Below are positions 27,851-36,479 of a stretch of DNA of 64,000 bases, one piece after another. Made by a program: the position numbers and the translations under genes. This DNA is from Alicyclobacillus fastidiosus (GTDB taxonomy: Bacteria > Bacillota > Bacilli > Alicyclobacillales > Alicyclobacillaceae): contig NZ_CP104067.1 of the NCBI RefSeq assembly GCF_026651875.1, forward strand, positions 4,144,501 through 4,208,500, in the 5' to 3' direction. The stretch's first letter is position 1. Each line of letters begins with the position of its first letter. A model generated the notes under the pieces. The model had not been told where the DNA came from and did no database searches. It saw only the letters and a list, made by a program, of their open reading frames with translations.

Positions 27851-28085
27851 AATGCTGCCACTCCTTACCCAAAGAAGTACAGCCACGTGGCGACCGATGC
27901 GATAGGAATTCTACCGTACGTGCTTCCCGACAGCGGGAGCGACAAATCGTGGTGCTCCAAGTCGCCAACTCCGTCTTATGCACGGACTCGTGGTACCAGG
28001 GGGCGACGAGCTCCGTGTGGCTGTCTAGCGACATAGTAGATCACGGATCTACATTTTCATAGATTGTGGTGCCGCCAGGCGGCAT
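27851..28085 (-). other. Non-coding end of IS110, candidate guide-RNA region
   Basis: About 235 bases upstream of the transposase gene without an ORF that looks real. Stems such as CGCTCCCGCTGTCGGGAAGCACG and a terminal dyad GCCGCCAGGCGGC (about 28071-28083) suggest a structured element end. By analogy with other IS110 elements the bridge RNA should be encoded here; not proven. Confidence 0.4.
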
Positions 28086-28092
28086 GGGGGTC

Positions 28093-29097
28093 TTATGTAA
28101 TAATTGACGAATCCCGAACCACCAGTTCCGCCGTAATTAAGTCATGCGCCGGTTCGAACGTTTTGTTTCCGTCTAGCTGTTCCATCAAGCGGCGAACAGC
28201 CAGATGACCGATTTCTGCCGGCTTTGAGCGGACGACCGTAACCTCTGGTGTTACGAGTGTTGTCCAGGGAGCATCGTCAAACCCAATAATCCCAACCTCA
28301 TTTGGAATATTAATTTTTTCTTCCTTCAATCTTTGAAAAGTGCCACGTAAAACTGAGTTCGTAACGCAAAATATTCCGAACGGTCGTAAGTTAATTTCAT
28401 GGAGAATCCTACCCGTCTGTTCATACCCTACGTCTGCTCCCCAACCATCCGTAGAAGCGATAATTGGTCGAAATCCCTGTTCCTTACACACGTCGATGTA
28501 CGCGGTTTCACGTTCCTTAATGGGTGATGCAACCTGGTTAGACGTTATCATGACAACCTCGTCGTACGACTGAAATAGGTGGCTCACGGCTGACTTCGTC
28601 GCTTCGTAGTTATTCGTTGTTACAACGGTTCCAGTAATGCCAACTGGTGGTACTCGATCAACGTACACAATCGGCAGTCCCTGTTCTTCAACCCACTTAT
28701 ATGTGGGGTGATTTTCCGTCGGCTCTGTTACCGCAACGATTAACCCATCAACTTTATATCCGATTAACTGATGTAGATATCTTTCCTCTCTTTTCGCATC
28801 TCGGTCTGTATGAAATAAAAAGAAGTCATACCCTACCGATTCAAGCTTTCGTTCAATAGCTCGGATTAAGTCTGTAAAAAAGGAACCATATAAGTCAGGA
28901 ATTAAAACCCCAATGATTTTCGATCTAGACGCACGAAGATTCCTTGCAACCGGATTCAAATTAAAATTTAAGGATTCGACTGCTTTCATAACCTTTTGGG
29001 CCGTTTCCGGAGACACAAATCGAGTACGATTTAAGACGTGGGACACCGTAGCGACGGATACCCCAGCCTCCTTGGCAACGTCTTTAATTGTGCTCAC
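28093..29097 (-). CDS. LacI-family transcriptional regulator
   Basis: 334 aa, GTG start at 29095-29097. N-terminal HTH of the LacI type (TIKDVAKEAGVSVATVSHVLN, hinge helix NPVARNLRASRSK) and a periplasmic-binding-like sensor domain (IGVLIPDLYGSFFTDLIRAI to EVGIIGFDDAPWTTLVTPEVT). It probably controls the neighbouring sugar operon, binding a sugar or sugar phosphate as inducer. An IS110 now separates it from the operon. It may also repress itself through the dyad upstream. Confidence 0.92.
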   Translation of the reverse strand: MSTIKDVAKEAGVSVATVSHVLNRTRFVSPETAQKVMKAVESLNFNLNPVARNLRASRSKIIGVLIPDLYGSFFTDLIRAIERKLESVGYDFFLFHTDRDAKREERYLHQLIGYKVDGLIVAVTEPTENHPTYKWVEEQGLPIVYVDRVPPVGITGTVVTTNNYEATKSAVSHLFQSYDEVVMITSNQVASPIKERETAYIDVCKEQGFRPIIASTDGWGADVGYEQTGRILHEINLRPFGIFCVTNSVLRGTFQRLKEEKINIPNEVGIIGFDDAPWTTLVTPEVTVVRSKPAEIGHLAVRRLMEQLDGNKTFEPAHDLITAELVVRDSSIIT

Positions 29098-29118
29098 AAC
29101 ACCACCTCACAAACCAGA

Positions 29119-29139
29119 AAAACGTTTACGTAATCGTTT
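29119..29139 (-). promoter_or_regulatory. Candidate LacI-type operator upstream of the regulator
   Basis: AAACGTTTACGTAATCGTTT holds AAACG/CGTTT arms and the CGTTTACG core common to LacI/CcpA operators. It lies 22-42 bp before the GTG start of the LacI-family gene, where autoregulation would act. Confidence 0.45.
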
Positions 29140-29298
29140 AAATGAATTTTATTCGGATCTGCACTAACTGTCAACAAAATTATCTGTAATTTTATAAATT
29201 CAGATCAATGGTGATGTCGCGCGCGGATTCCCCTGTCAAATTTAACGTTCCTTATTAAAATCTTAAGCTGAAAACATCAGGAGACATTAAAAAGAGAA

Positions 29299-29330
29299 AT
29301 GCCAGAGCGCATGTGTAAGCGGTCTGGCAT
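29299..29330 (-). terminator. Rho-independent terminator
   Basis: On the minus strand an 8-bp stem ATGCCAGA/TCTGGCAT with GC extension is followed by TTCTCTTTTT. It would end transcription from the recombinase remnant side before the LacI gene. The rest of 29140-29594 shows only short, stop-rich frames. Confidence 0.55.
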
Positions 29331-29594
29331 CCCTAAGCTATCACTTCTTTACATCCTCAATTCCCCGCAGTGAATTCCCGTCAACTACCTGTTACACCAC
29401 TTGCCCCAATAATATCCGCGACTTCTGAAGCGTTGATCCAGAACTGAAACTGAAACACCCTGTTCGAATGCAATCCGTTCTCGGATTTCACCATCCTTCA
29501 TTTGTCAATTATCCCTTGTAATTGTTGCGGAAGTTCCTTCATTGAAGTTCTCCCTCCATGGCCGGTGTATATTTACTGAGGTTAATCGCTGATT

Positions 29595-29865
29595 AACCTG
29601 TAGGTATCTCTGGTCGTAATGATGCTCTTATGTCCTAACAATCTCTGCAACTCGTGTAGATGTCCCCCAGCATACAGGTATTGTGTAGCAAACGGATGGC
29701 GAAAGACGTGACACGTGACAACTTCACTTGCCCCCACCTTGTGAGAAGCAGTTTTTCAGTACCTTGTTCAGAGTCGATGGCGATAGCCTTCCTGACTTCT
29801 CGGTTTGAAAAAACGAGAATACGGATCCTGGGGCACAAGGTACCGATTATAGTACTCAGCGACAT
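29595..29865 (-). pseudogene. Tyrosine recombinase, C-terminal remnant
   Basis: In the minus-strand frame ending near 29595 the C-terminal catalytic box of a phage-type integrase is clear: CHVFRHPFATQYLYAGGHL then HELQRLLGHKSIITT, with HxxR and the GH pair. The final Tyr follows in RDTYRL. The preceding part is in another frame and the N-terminal two thirds are missing, so it is dead. Confidence 0.75.
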
Positions 29866-29975
29866 AAGGAAGTAATTCAGTTTGATGACAGGGGGTATCC
29901 CGTTCCGTGTCGAGTGGGCATAACTTCAAACTGGAGTGGATTCACCAAGGGGTACCACTCCTTTGAACCCGGATT

Positions 29976-30752
29976 TCATATACCTGCGGTAAAATAGCAT
30001 TTGGGAAAGTTGCTGCACCCCGTAAATGAACCGTATTTGCCCGTGCGTTTGACTAATGTCCCTCCGCATTTGGGACAGATGCCTTTCTTTACGGTTGCTC
30101 GGTGATTGGCAACAGCCGATTGGATGTTTTTTGTATGCTTCTTTCGCTGATTGTAGTCACCGATATTTGTACCACGTAGTTTTTCTGTGATTTGATTGAC
30201 TTGATTCGTCGACAAGACCGCTTGGTCGTACTGGTCAATGGTATTTCTGAGATGTCGCGTGTAAATTAGATGTGTTCCCGGCTTCACATCTACCCACAAC
30301 TCCGCGTTCCCCGTGAAAGCAACGATGGAGACCACTTTTACAGCCAGTGTTTCACCGAGCAATTCCTTGATGGCTTGTACATGTCCGTAGTTCTGCCGTA
30401 GGGGATTTCCGAAACGGTCCTTCCGACGGTAATTTACCTGAGTCCACTGGGCGTCCGTTTCTTTCCCCATAATTCTTCCCGAGTAATTTTTCGTTTCAAT
30501 TATAAACACACCGTACCGTGAAACCACCACATGGTCGATCTGGCTTGTACCGCTCTTTGACTTCTGGTTAGGGATAAGGAGGTCGTTAACCACTATGTAC
30601 TTGCTAGTATCGAGTTCATCCAGCCGGGAGCGAACAATGCTTTCTCCACGATGACCCAGCAATTTTGGCATTAGCTGTTTAAAAACCAGGAGCACAATTA
30701 TAAGTGGGATGGAAATAAACAAAATAGATGGTATATGGACTTGTGTTGGCAC
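29976..30752 (-). CDS. NERD-domain protein with C-terminal zinc ribbon
   Basis: About 258 aa. I prefer GTG 30750-30752 (preceded by GAGAGGTG) over the ATG five codons upstream. One N-terminal membrane helix (IPSILFISIPLIIVLLVF), then a NERD nuclease-related domain (GHRGESIVRSRLDEL, TSQIDHVVVSRYGVFIIETKNYSG: the D..ExK restriction-type core), and a C-terminal topoisomerase-like C4 zinc finger (CPKCGGTL to CSNFPKCYF). Membrane-anchored NERD proteins are thought to process nucleic acids, and their role is unproven. Neighbouring recombinase and restriction remnants suggest a former defence or integrative island. Confidence 0.85.
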   Translation of the reverse strand: MPTQVHIPSILFISIPLIIVLLVFKQLMPKLLGHRGESIVRSRLDELDTSKYIVVNDLLIPNQKSKSGTSQIDHVVVSRYGVFIIETKNYSGRIMGKETDAQWTQVNYRRKDRFGNPLRQNYGHVQAIKELLGETLAVKVVSIVAFTGNAELWVDVKPGTHLIYTRHLRNTIDQYDQAVLSTNQVNQITEKLRGTNIGDYNQRKKHTKNIQSAVANHRATVKKGICPKCGGTLVKRTGKYGSFTGCSNFPKCYFTAGI

Positions 30753-31527
30753 GAATGCACCTCTCATTCTTTCTAAGAAGAAAGCTTAGCTACTAAGATT
30801 TTACTTGAAAGGGCTGAATCACGCTGCAACTAAGATTTTTACATTTGGACAATTGCTAATTCCTATCATCCCTACGTAAGTGAATGTGGGGAGGTAATTG
30901 CATGAAATTCAAAATACGAAGCAAACTATGTTGGTTAGCCACCCAAAACTCCCTAATACATTTGGAGATACATCTCCTATGATGTAGGCATTCGGACAGC
31001 CAATTCTCGGAAAATACTACGCTAATGGTAACACCATAAATACCAATGGAGCTTCAATATTTACTATATTATTCAACTCATATCTGTAAAACCTTAAACG
31101 AATGAGTACTACGGGAAATGCCTATGTAGAATTATTCAGTTTAAATCGATAATGCCGTTACAAATTGTACAAATCGTGTACATAAATTTCACAATTAGAA
31201 TCTGTATAATCCTAGGTACGATAACAAATAAATCCGATAGACAAACGTGGATATCGTGTCTTGTCTGCTCGGGGGAGCAACCGTTGGGTGTTTGTATGGT
31301 TTGGTTAAGTTTTACCTGAATTTTTATAGATTACAGAGCAAATTCACGACACTAGAGATGACGTTAAGGTCGTGGAAAAAGCGAGGAACCACTATGATGC
31401 GATGAAAATTATGAACAGAGTTCACGATAATTAATCGGACTGTTCGTTGTTAAAATAGTACATTTAATACACAAAGAAACAAAAGGTTTGATATTAAATT
31501 ACCACGAATATTGTCTGGCATAAACGA

Positions 31528-31618
31528 AAGAGGCAACCCTTCGGAAACGAAGAGGGCGCAAAGCTATAGGGGCTACAGTAGAGTGAGAGTGTTTCTACCA
31601 GGCCTGCCAGCTACCTTG
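31528..31618 (+). ncRNA. Cyclic-di-GMP-I (GEMM-I) riboswitch aptamer
   Basis: The P2 hairpin with a GGAAAC GNRA loop (CCCTTCGGAAACGAAGAGGG, 31538-31557), then the conserved GGCGCAAAGCTATAGGGGCTAC, and the closing GGCCTGCCAGCTACC strand match the GEMM-I layout. It lies on the plus strand before a terminator hairpin and a truncated EAL-domain gene, which fits c-di-GMP feedback control of a phosphodiesterase. The upstream stretch 30768-31527 has no gene; it is AT-rich and contains likely promoter sequence near 31440-31490. Confidence 0.85.
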
Positions 31619-31627
31619 TATCGGAAG

Positions 31628-31656
31628 GGACATCCGTATTCGCGGGTGTCCTTTTT
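31628..31656 (+). terminator. Terminator of the c-di-GMP riboswitch (expression platform)
   Basis: GGACATCCG-TATT-CGCGGGTGTCC followed by TTTTT, ten bases after the aptamer. This is an intrinsic terminator in the position of a riboswitch expression platform. Confidence 0.75.
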
Positions 31657-31667
31657 CGTGCGCGGAA

Positions 31668-32072
31668 ATGTATATGGGGAGGCGACAGCAGTGGTCAAGA
31701 ATTGGATTAACAGAAAGAGAGTTGGACAAATCCTTTGTTAACCACATTCCACACGCTTGGGCACCAACCCAAATAGTTTCATCGGTAATTAATCTCGCAC
31801 ACAATCTGAAGTTGACTGTGGTAGCAGAGGGCGTTGAAACGCAAGAACAGTTATCCTTTTTAAAAAATGCAGGCTGTAACCAAATACAGGGGTATCTGTA
31901 TAGTAGGCCTTTGCCGGTTGGAGAATTTGAGAGTGTATTGAGGTCAGGAGTACTCACACCTGGTTTGCAAAATAACATCCCACAAAAATTCACAAACAAA
32001 CGAAAACACTTTCGTGTCACACTTGCGCCACCCCTAGTTGGTAAGGTTGGTGCTAGGTTGTATTTAAACTGA
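31668..32072 (+). pseudogene. EAL-domain phosphodiesterase, C-terminal remnant
   Basis: The frame encodes only the last third of an EAL domain: ELDKSFVNHI (from LKIDKSFV), IVSSVINLAHNLKLTVVAEG, VETQEQLSFLKNAGCNQIQG and YLYSRPLPVGEFE, ending about residue 95. The EAL motif itself and any GGDEF/PAS modules are gone, so no c-di-GMP hydrolysis is expected. The tail after SGVLTPG is foreign. A deletion seems to have joined the riboswitch leader to the gene's 3' end. It runs antisense to the end of the HNH fragment. Confidence 0.8.
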
Positions 32073-32900
32073 GCCTGAAGACTAAGTGGAACAAGGTGAT
32101 GCCCTTCAACATAGTTCTTACCTGTCCGTTTAGACGTGTAGCTCACATGACTTGGGTCGAATTCACACAGATAGTTGGCATTCTCTAACGCCCCCCGCGC
32201 GATACCGACATCTCGTTGCCAAGTCTTCCGTCCTCGTGACATACGAGGTTCTTTCTTATCCTGCGGAGACGAAGTGTATTTAGGCTGAGCCGTAGACACA
32301 CGTTGTTGAAACTTTGTATCATCCACGTCCTCGCTTACTGCTCTTGAGACGAGAATATCCTCATTAGTGGCGGACAAGTCCTGCACATCTTCCATGTGTC
32401 CCTTCAACTCACGATAGACACCTATCATTGCATTGAGATCGGCGAAGAGAACAAAATCCTCTGGGACTCGCGACGAGTCGTAAAACTTCCCACAGATATG
32501 ACCTAACTCATACCCTTCAGCAAGATTACCTGTATGATGAAGGTCAATTTCGGTCGTGTCGAAGTCATTCAAGTTCGAAGTTAAAACTTCACGCCATGCT
32601 AAGGTAACACTTCGGATTTCGTTACGAGCGTCGCTTATTTTACGAGGGTGCTTTTCCTTGTAGTAAGTCCACCCTTGGTTCAACGAGAGATAAACACCTG
32701 ACATGTCGGCTCTGAATAGATAACAAATGTAGATACCATGTGTGGCACTATCTGTAATGTCCTTGTCAAATATGCAAATCCACGGTATTGCCGCCCAATT
32801 CCCCGCTCCTGTAGATCCCTTGACCGTATATTGTCTTGTATCAATTAACGCACGTACGTGATTTGCTGTTGTTGTACTTACAAACTGACGTAATGGGGGT
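32073..32900 (-). pseudogene. McrB-N/HNH (type IV-like) restriction endonuclease, truncated
   Basis: Reading frame continuous with the recombinase fragment upstream. It carries the MrcB-N (DUF3578) domain (GAGNWAAIPWICIFDKDIT, GIYICYLFRADMSGVYLSL, LNQGWTYYKEKHPRK) and then the start of an HNH nuclease (YLCEFDPSHVSYTSKRTGKN, VEGHHLVPLSLQAQF). The last part of the HNH, including the CxxC zinc pair, is lost where the frame meets the EAL remnant at about 32070. The N-terminal 30-40 residues are replaced by recombinase sequence. Such proteins cut modified DNA; this copy is probably inactive. Confidence 0.75.
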
Positions 32901-33528
32901 TGACCGCTGGTCAGGCTTGCCGAAGGGTATTCATTTAAAACTAAGACAGACCGATTAGCCAAGTCAACCTCGTGTGCGTAAATGCGGGTACATGCGCCGA
33001 TTCTAACTCCCGTATCCAGTAGAAATGAAATCATCAGCGCATCCCTTAGGCCAGTCAAAGTCTGCAGGTCACATTGCTCAAGTAGCCTACGTTCCTGCGC
33101 TTTTGTGATAACCTGAAATTCCTCTTCTGGAACCCTCAATAAACTGACATTATCAAACGGTGTTTCCGTTAGAAGCCCTTCACTGACTGCCCAGTTGAAC
33201 ATCGCTTTGACCGTCCTGAGACGAATGTTAATGGTTGACGGTTTCAGCTTCTGAACGGTTATCATGTGCGAGATCCACGCTCGAATGACTTCACGATTTG
33301 GTACAACGGTGTCAAGACCGCTGTACTCCAAAGCTAAGAAACTGCGTAACCACCTCATGTGTTTGACGTAGTCCTCAAGCGTACGATCTGCTGCTCCAGC
33401 CGCCTGCCGTGCGGCATAATAGCGATTGAAGAGAGTTTCCAGTGTGAGGACGTCAAACTTCGTTACCTGTACAGCTTCTTCATCAACCGCCCACGTTTGC
33501 GGGCGTTTCTCACGTCATTAGTAGCCAT
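32880..33528 (-). pseudogene. Tyrosine recombinase, N-terminal fragment, frameshifted
   Basis: Start ATG 33526-33528 (MATNDVRNARKRG), then a 1-nt shift into the frame reading AVDEEAVQVTKFDVLTLETL and RYYAARQAAGAADRTLEDYV. The SAM-like core-binding domain follows (WISHMITVQKLKPSTINIRL, MFNWAVSEGLLTETPFDNV) and the first catalytic arginine region (LDTGVRIGACTRIYAHEVDL). The remaining catalytic half is replaced in frame by an McrB-N/HNH protein. Confidence 0.75.
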
Positions 33529-34198
33529 ACAGTGTCACTCCCGTCGGATACTTAGTCCAACGGTCACGGACATGAAAAAACGCACCCGACCGCTAAGTAG
33601 CAGTAAGATGCGTTTCACTCAAAATGTAACTTGAACCATAACATTGCCTCTCACTTCCCCAAAAGCTTGCCGAACGCCACCGTCCGCCTGAAAAACTGCG
33701 TCAGAACTGGATTTTAGGCAGGCAGTCTAAATTCCACTTCCATTATTCCAGATAGCATTTCACGAATATCGCACTGAAGGAGGAGTTAAATAATCCCCGC
33801 ACCACACCGTTGTGGTACTTTTGGCAACTTTATGCTTCTCGATTTTACTTTTGGCAACATTATGGGTTAACGCCCTATAAAGAAATGACAGTTCGCGAAA
33901 AAACAGTGTTCTAGAGTATCGACCACATTACATGGACTCCAATACCACCAAAACTTAGTAAACATCTGTTCTTCTGATGAGTTAGGTCGTCAGTTCGAAT
34001 GATTTAACAATATTAGAAATTTACGCTCATCCGACCTAACAGCTTGACTCGTCAGCTCCCTCCACGGTGTTCAGCGCAATCTCTATAGGCAACATCCACA
34101 CCAGGTACACGCTCGGTAGGTATTTGTTTTCCATTCGTGACTTATCATCTCTGGGCACTTAAATTAGACACAACTCGTGCTTTGGGGGAAAATTCCCG
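33529..34198. other. Intergenic region with an IS21-like end remnant
   Basis: No gene found. Two near-identical 19-mers, TACTTTTGGCAACTTTATG (33816) and TACTTTTGGCAACATTATG (33846), lie 30 bp apart after TTGTGG. Repeated terminal blocks like these resemble the end of an IS21-type element, but no transposase is adjacent. Confidence 0.35.
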
Positions 34199-34510
34199 TT
34201 AGCTCCATTTCGTGTCCATCCCTTTAATTGCAACCAAGTACGCTGGATTATGAACGTCGTCCTCCAGATTTTTCCGAATACGATGTATGCATTGATATAA
34301 CAACCTTTCTGATGTATTTGACTCTCCCCAAACATACTGAGCTAATCTCTGCTTTGATACCGGATGTCCTAGGTTTTGTACAAAACACTGAAGAGCGAGC
34401 GTCTGACTCCTAGAAAAAGACGTATGTAACCCCCTTTTAACTAGGATTCCACGTTCGACATCTAACTGGCACGTCTCACCTAATTCCAATACGCTTCTTA
34501 AATTAATCAA
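34199..34510 (-). CDS. Stand-alone winged-helix (OmpR/PhoB C-terminal type) DNA-binding protein
   Basis: 103 aa with a TTG start (34508-34510). The whole protein is a Trans_reg_C effector domain: FSRSQTLALQCFVQNLGHPV, SKQRLAQYVWGESN, LLYQCIHRIRKNLEDDVHNP and a wing ending VAIKGMDTKWS. There is no receiver domain. It may be a small regulator or the remnant of a larger SARP/OmpR-type protein. The ribosome binding site is weak and no obvious target gene is adjacent. Confidence 0.6.
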   Translation of the reverse strand: MINLRSVLELGETCQLDVERGILVKRGLHTSFSRSQTLALQCFVQNLGHPVSKQRLAQYVWGESNTSERLLYQCIHRIRKNLEDDVHNPAYLVAIKGMDTKWS

Positions 34511-34622
34511 ACTATCACCCTAATTGTTTGTGTTTTCTATAAAATCCTTCCAAGGTTATCCTATCGAACTCGACGTTGGTCTCGCTACGAGACTAGACAA
34601 ATAAAATAAAATGAAGAAATTG

Positions 34623-34722
34623 GGTTCTGGTGCAAAAATTCACGAAACCATAATATACAGTGGTCTATCGTAAACGAATCCACACTACATATGGTGTATT
34701 AAAATATTTTTGCACCAGAACC
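34623..34722. repeat. 100-bp MITE-like element with IS6-type ends
   Basis: Perfect 17-bp inverted ends GGTTCTGGTGCAAAAAT (34623-34639) and its complement (34706-34722) enclose 66 bp of non-coding DNA. The ends resemble the terminal repeats of IS6/IS240-type elements (GGTTCTG.TGCAAA). No 8-bp target duplication is seen. No gene is present in the rest of 34511-34956. Confidence 0.65.
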
Positions 34723-34956
34723 GATCAACACATCCTGAAGATTCGCATACCGATTCCAATCAGCTGATTGAAGATAATTACCTTTTCACACGAAGATCGT
34801 CAAACACGTGAAAGCTCTCGAAGTCTTTCGTTTGAGCATCCCTCCCATTGAAAACTATTAGAGTTCACGTTTGTACTACGCACGGATAGAGGATGATTAC
34901 ATAACGTGGACTTCTTCATGACCATTCACGGCATACACTGTGTCTATATCACCTAC

Positions 34957-35991
34957 CTACATTCCGATGTATCTTGCGTAAAGGCTTCGTGCGGTCATTT
35001 CATCATCAACTCCGTGGATTAGCGCCCGTCCATCGGCAAATAGTGTGATTTGTTTGTCCCCAAAATCACAACGAAGGAGATCCGGATTATGCCGAACCTC
35101 TCCGAAATTAGCAAGTTGTTGGGCCATTTTCGGTAGCGACACGCCGAGACCGGTCGATGGTCGAACTTGTATCGTTCTGCGTCCGCAAAACGATACAGTT
35201 AACCCGTTCGCGCGACCCGTGAGCGACGTAAACTGCCGTTTTTGGCAGCACGGACAGGCTTCCTTTGAAACGCCAAACTTCACGCTGCGAAACTCATTTT
35301 TCCATACGTCCAAATAGGTAACTGAGTTTGCCAGTGAATCAGAGTTGCCAGTTAAGTACTTTAACGTTTCTGCAACCTGATAGGATGCAACAATTGAGAC
35401 CACAGGCGCTATGACGCCGACCGTATCACATGTATCGTGTCCGCCGCCACTAGTATTGGGGCCAAATAAGCAGACCAAGCAAGGGGTGTGACCCGGACGA
35501 AAGAAAGCGGTTGTTCCATACGAGCTGACTGCACCGCCGTATGACCAGGGGATATTGTGCTTTACGGCAACATCGTTGATTAAATATCGGACTTCAAAGT
35601 TGTCAGTCCCGTCCACAATCACATCCACGTCCGCCAAAAGACGCTCGGCGTTCTGTGAGTTTACATCCTCAATCGCAATCTCAATCTCGACTTCACGATT
35701 CGCCGCCCGTAACTTCTCTGCTGCAACTTCGGCTTTGGCTCTTCCTTGTTCCGCATCCGCTTCATCGTAGAGCGACTGTCGCTGCAAATTTGATGGTTCA
35801 ATGATATCCCTGTCAATCAGTCGGACAAACCCAACGCCAGCGCGTACGAGTTGGCTCGATAGCGCAGTGCCAAGCGCGCCCATGCCAACAATTGCAACAC
35901 GTGCCTTACGCAGTAATAACTGTCCCTCTACCCCAATCGGCTGGAACAAAACCTGCCTGGAGTATCTTCCGATTTCCATCACACGTTCCAT
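34957..35991 (-). CDS. moeB: ThiF/MoeB-type sulfur-carrier adenylyltransferase
   Basis: 344 aa from ATG 35989-35991, chosen for its upstream GAGGTGAAAGGG. E1-like fold: RYSRQVLFQPIG, nucleotide motif VAIVGMGALGTALSSQLVRAG, LIDRDIIEPSNLQRQSLY, DGTDNFEVRYLINDVAVKH and zinc-binding CLVCLFG/CPCCQKRQ. A ubiquitin-like or rhodanese-replacing C-terminal extension (about 265-344) follows. It adenylates the C-terminal glycine of MoaD (or ThiS) for thiocarboxylation. The setting among moaA, moeA and moaD favours the molybdopterin role. Confidence 0.85.
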   Translation of the reverse strand: MERVMEIGRYSRQVLFQPIGVEGQLLLRKARVAIVGMGALGTALSSQLVRAGVGFVRLIDRDIIEPSNLQRQSLYDEADAEQGRAKAEVAAEKLRAANREVEIEIAIEDVNSQNAERLLADVDVIVDGTDNFEVRYLINDVAVKHNIPWSYGGAVSSYGTTAFFRPGHTPCLVCLFGPNTSGGGHDTCDTVGVIAPVVSIVASYQVAETLKYLTGNSDSLANSVTYLDVWKNEFRSVKFGVSKEACPCCQKRQFTSLTGRANGLTVSFCGRRTIQVRPSTGLGVSLPKMAQQLANFGEVRHNPDLLRCDFGDKQITLFADGRALIHGVDDEMTARSLYARYIGM

Positions 35992-36262
35992 CCCTTTCAC
36001 CTCGGTCATGCGCGCTATGCATGAACATGGATACAATGGATAAGTCCATACAGTTTAGTCTTCGTATAGATTTACAAGAAAAAGTAATAAACAACGTGAA
36101 CGTGCTTGACCGTTGACATCATAACCAATTTCGAACTTACCATTCCGGTGATTCCCCTTTAATTCCATTTACGACATTTATTGGGTTCACTATGAAAATA
36201 ATCTTTTTTCAGGCCCTTCGATACCGTCCCAAGTTTCCATTGGGTACCACACCTATATAAAA

Positions 36263-36283
36263 GATGATCACCTTAGGGTCATC
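36263..36283 (-). terminator. Probable intrinsic terminator between moaA and moeB
   Basis: On the minus strand GATGACCCTAAGGTGATCATC folds a short stem and is followed by TTTTATAT. It lies about 200 bp after the moaA stop. Otherwise 35992-36479 contains no gene. Confidence 0.4.
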
Positions 36284-36479
36284 ATAAAATCACAACCTGA
36301 ATGACCAATTGAATTAACGACACCTTGCATTTCATTTTCAGTTAAAATGGATACACTTCTTGCTGTCGGAATGGTCGTCATTCTACTACCGAACAAAAGC
36401 TGCCATGGTACTTCCCGTTGTAAAACGCTCCAATGTCTTTTTCACCTTGTCCCTGTTTCAGGTCCGATATTACCTCTCT

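Noticed and set aside
29340..29560. Short minus-strand frames (MKELPQQLQGIIDK; MKDGEIRERIAFEQG) as small genes
   Set aside because: The first has a ribosome binding site but only 14 codons; the second has no ribosome binding site; probably debris of the recombinase region.
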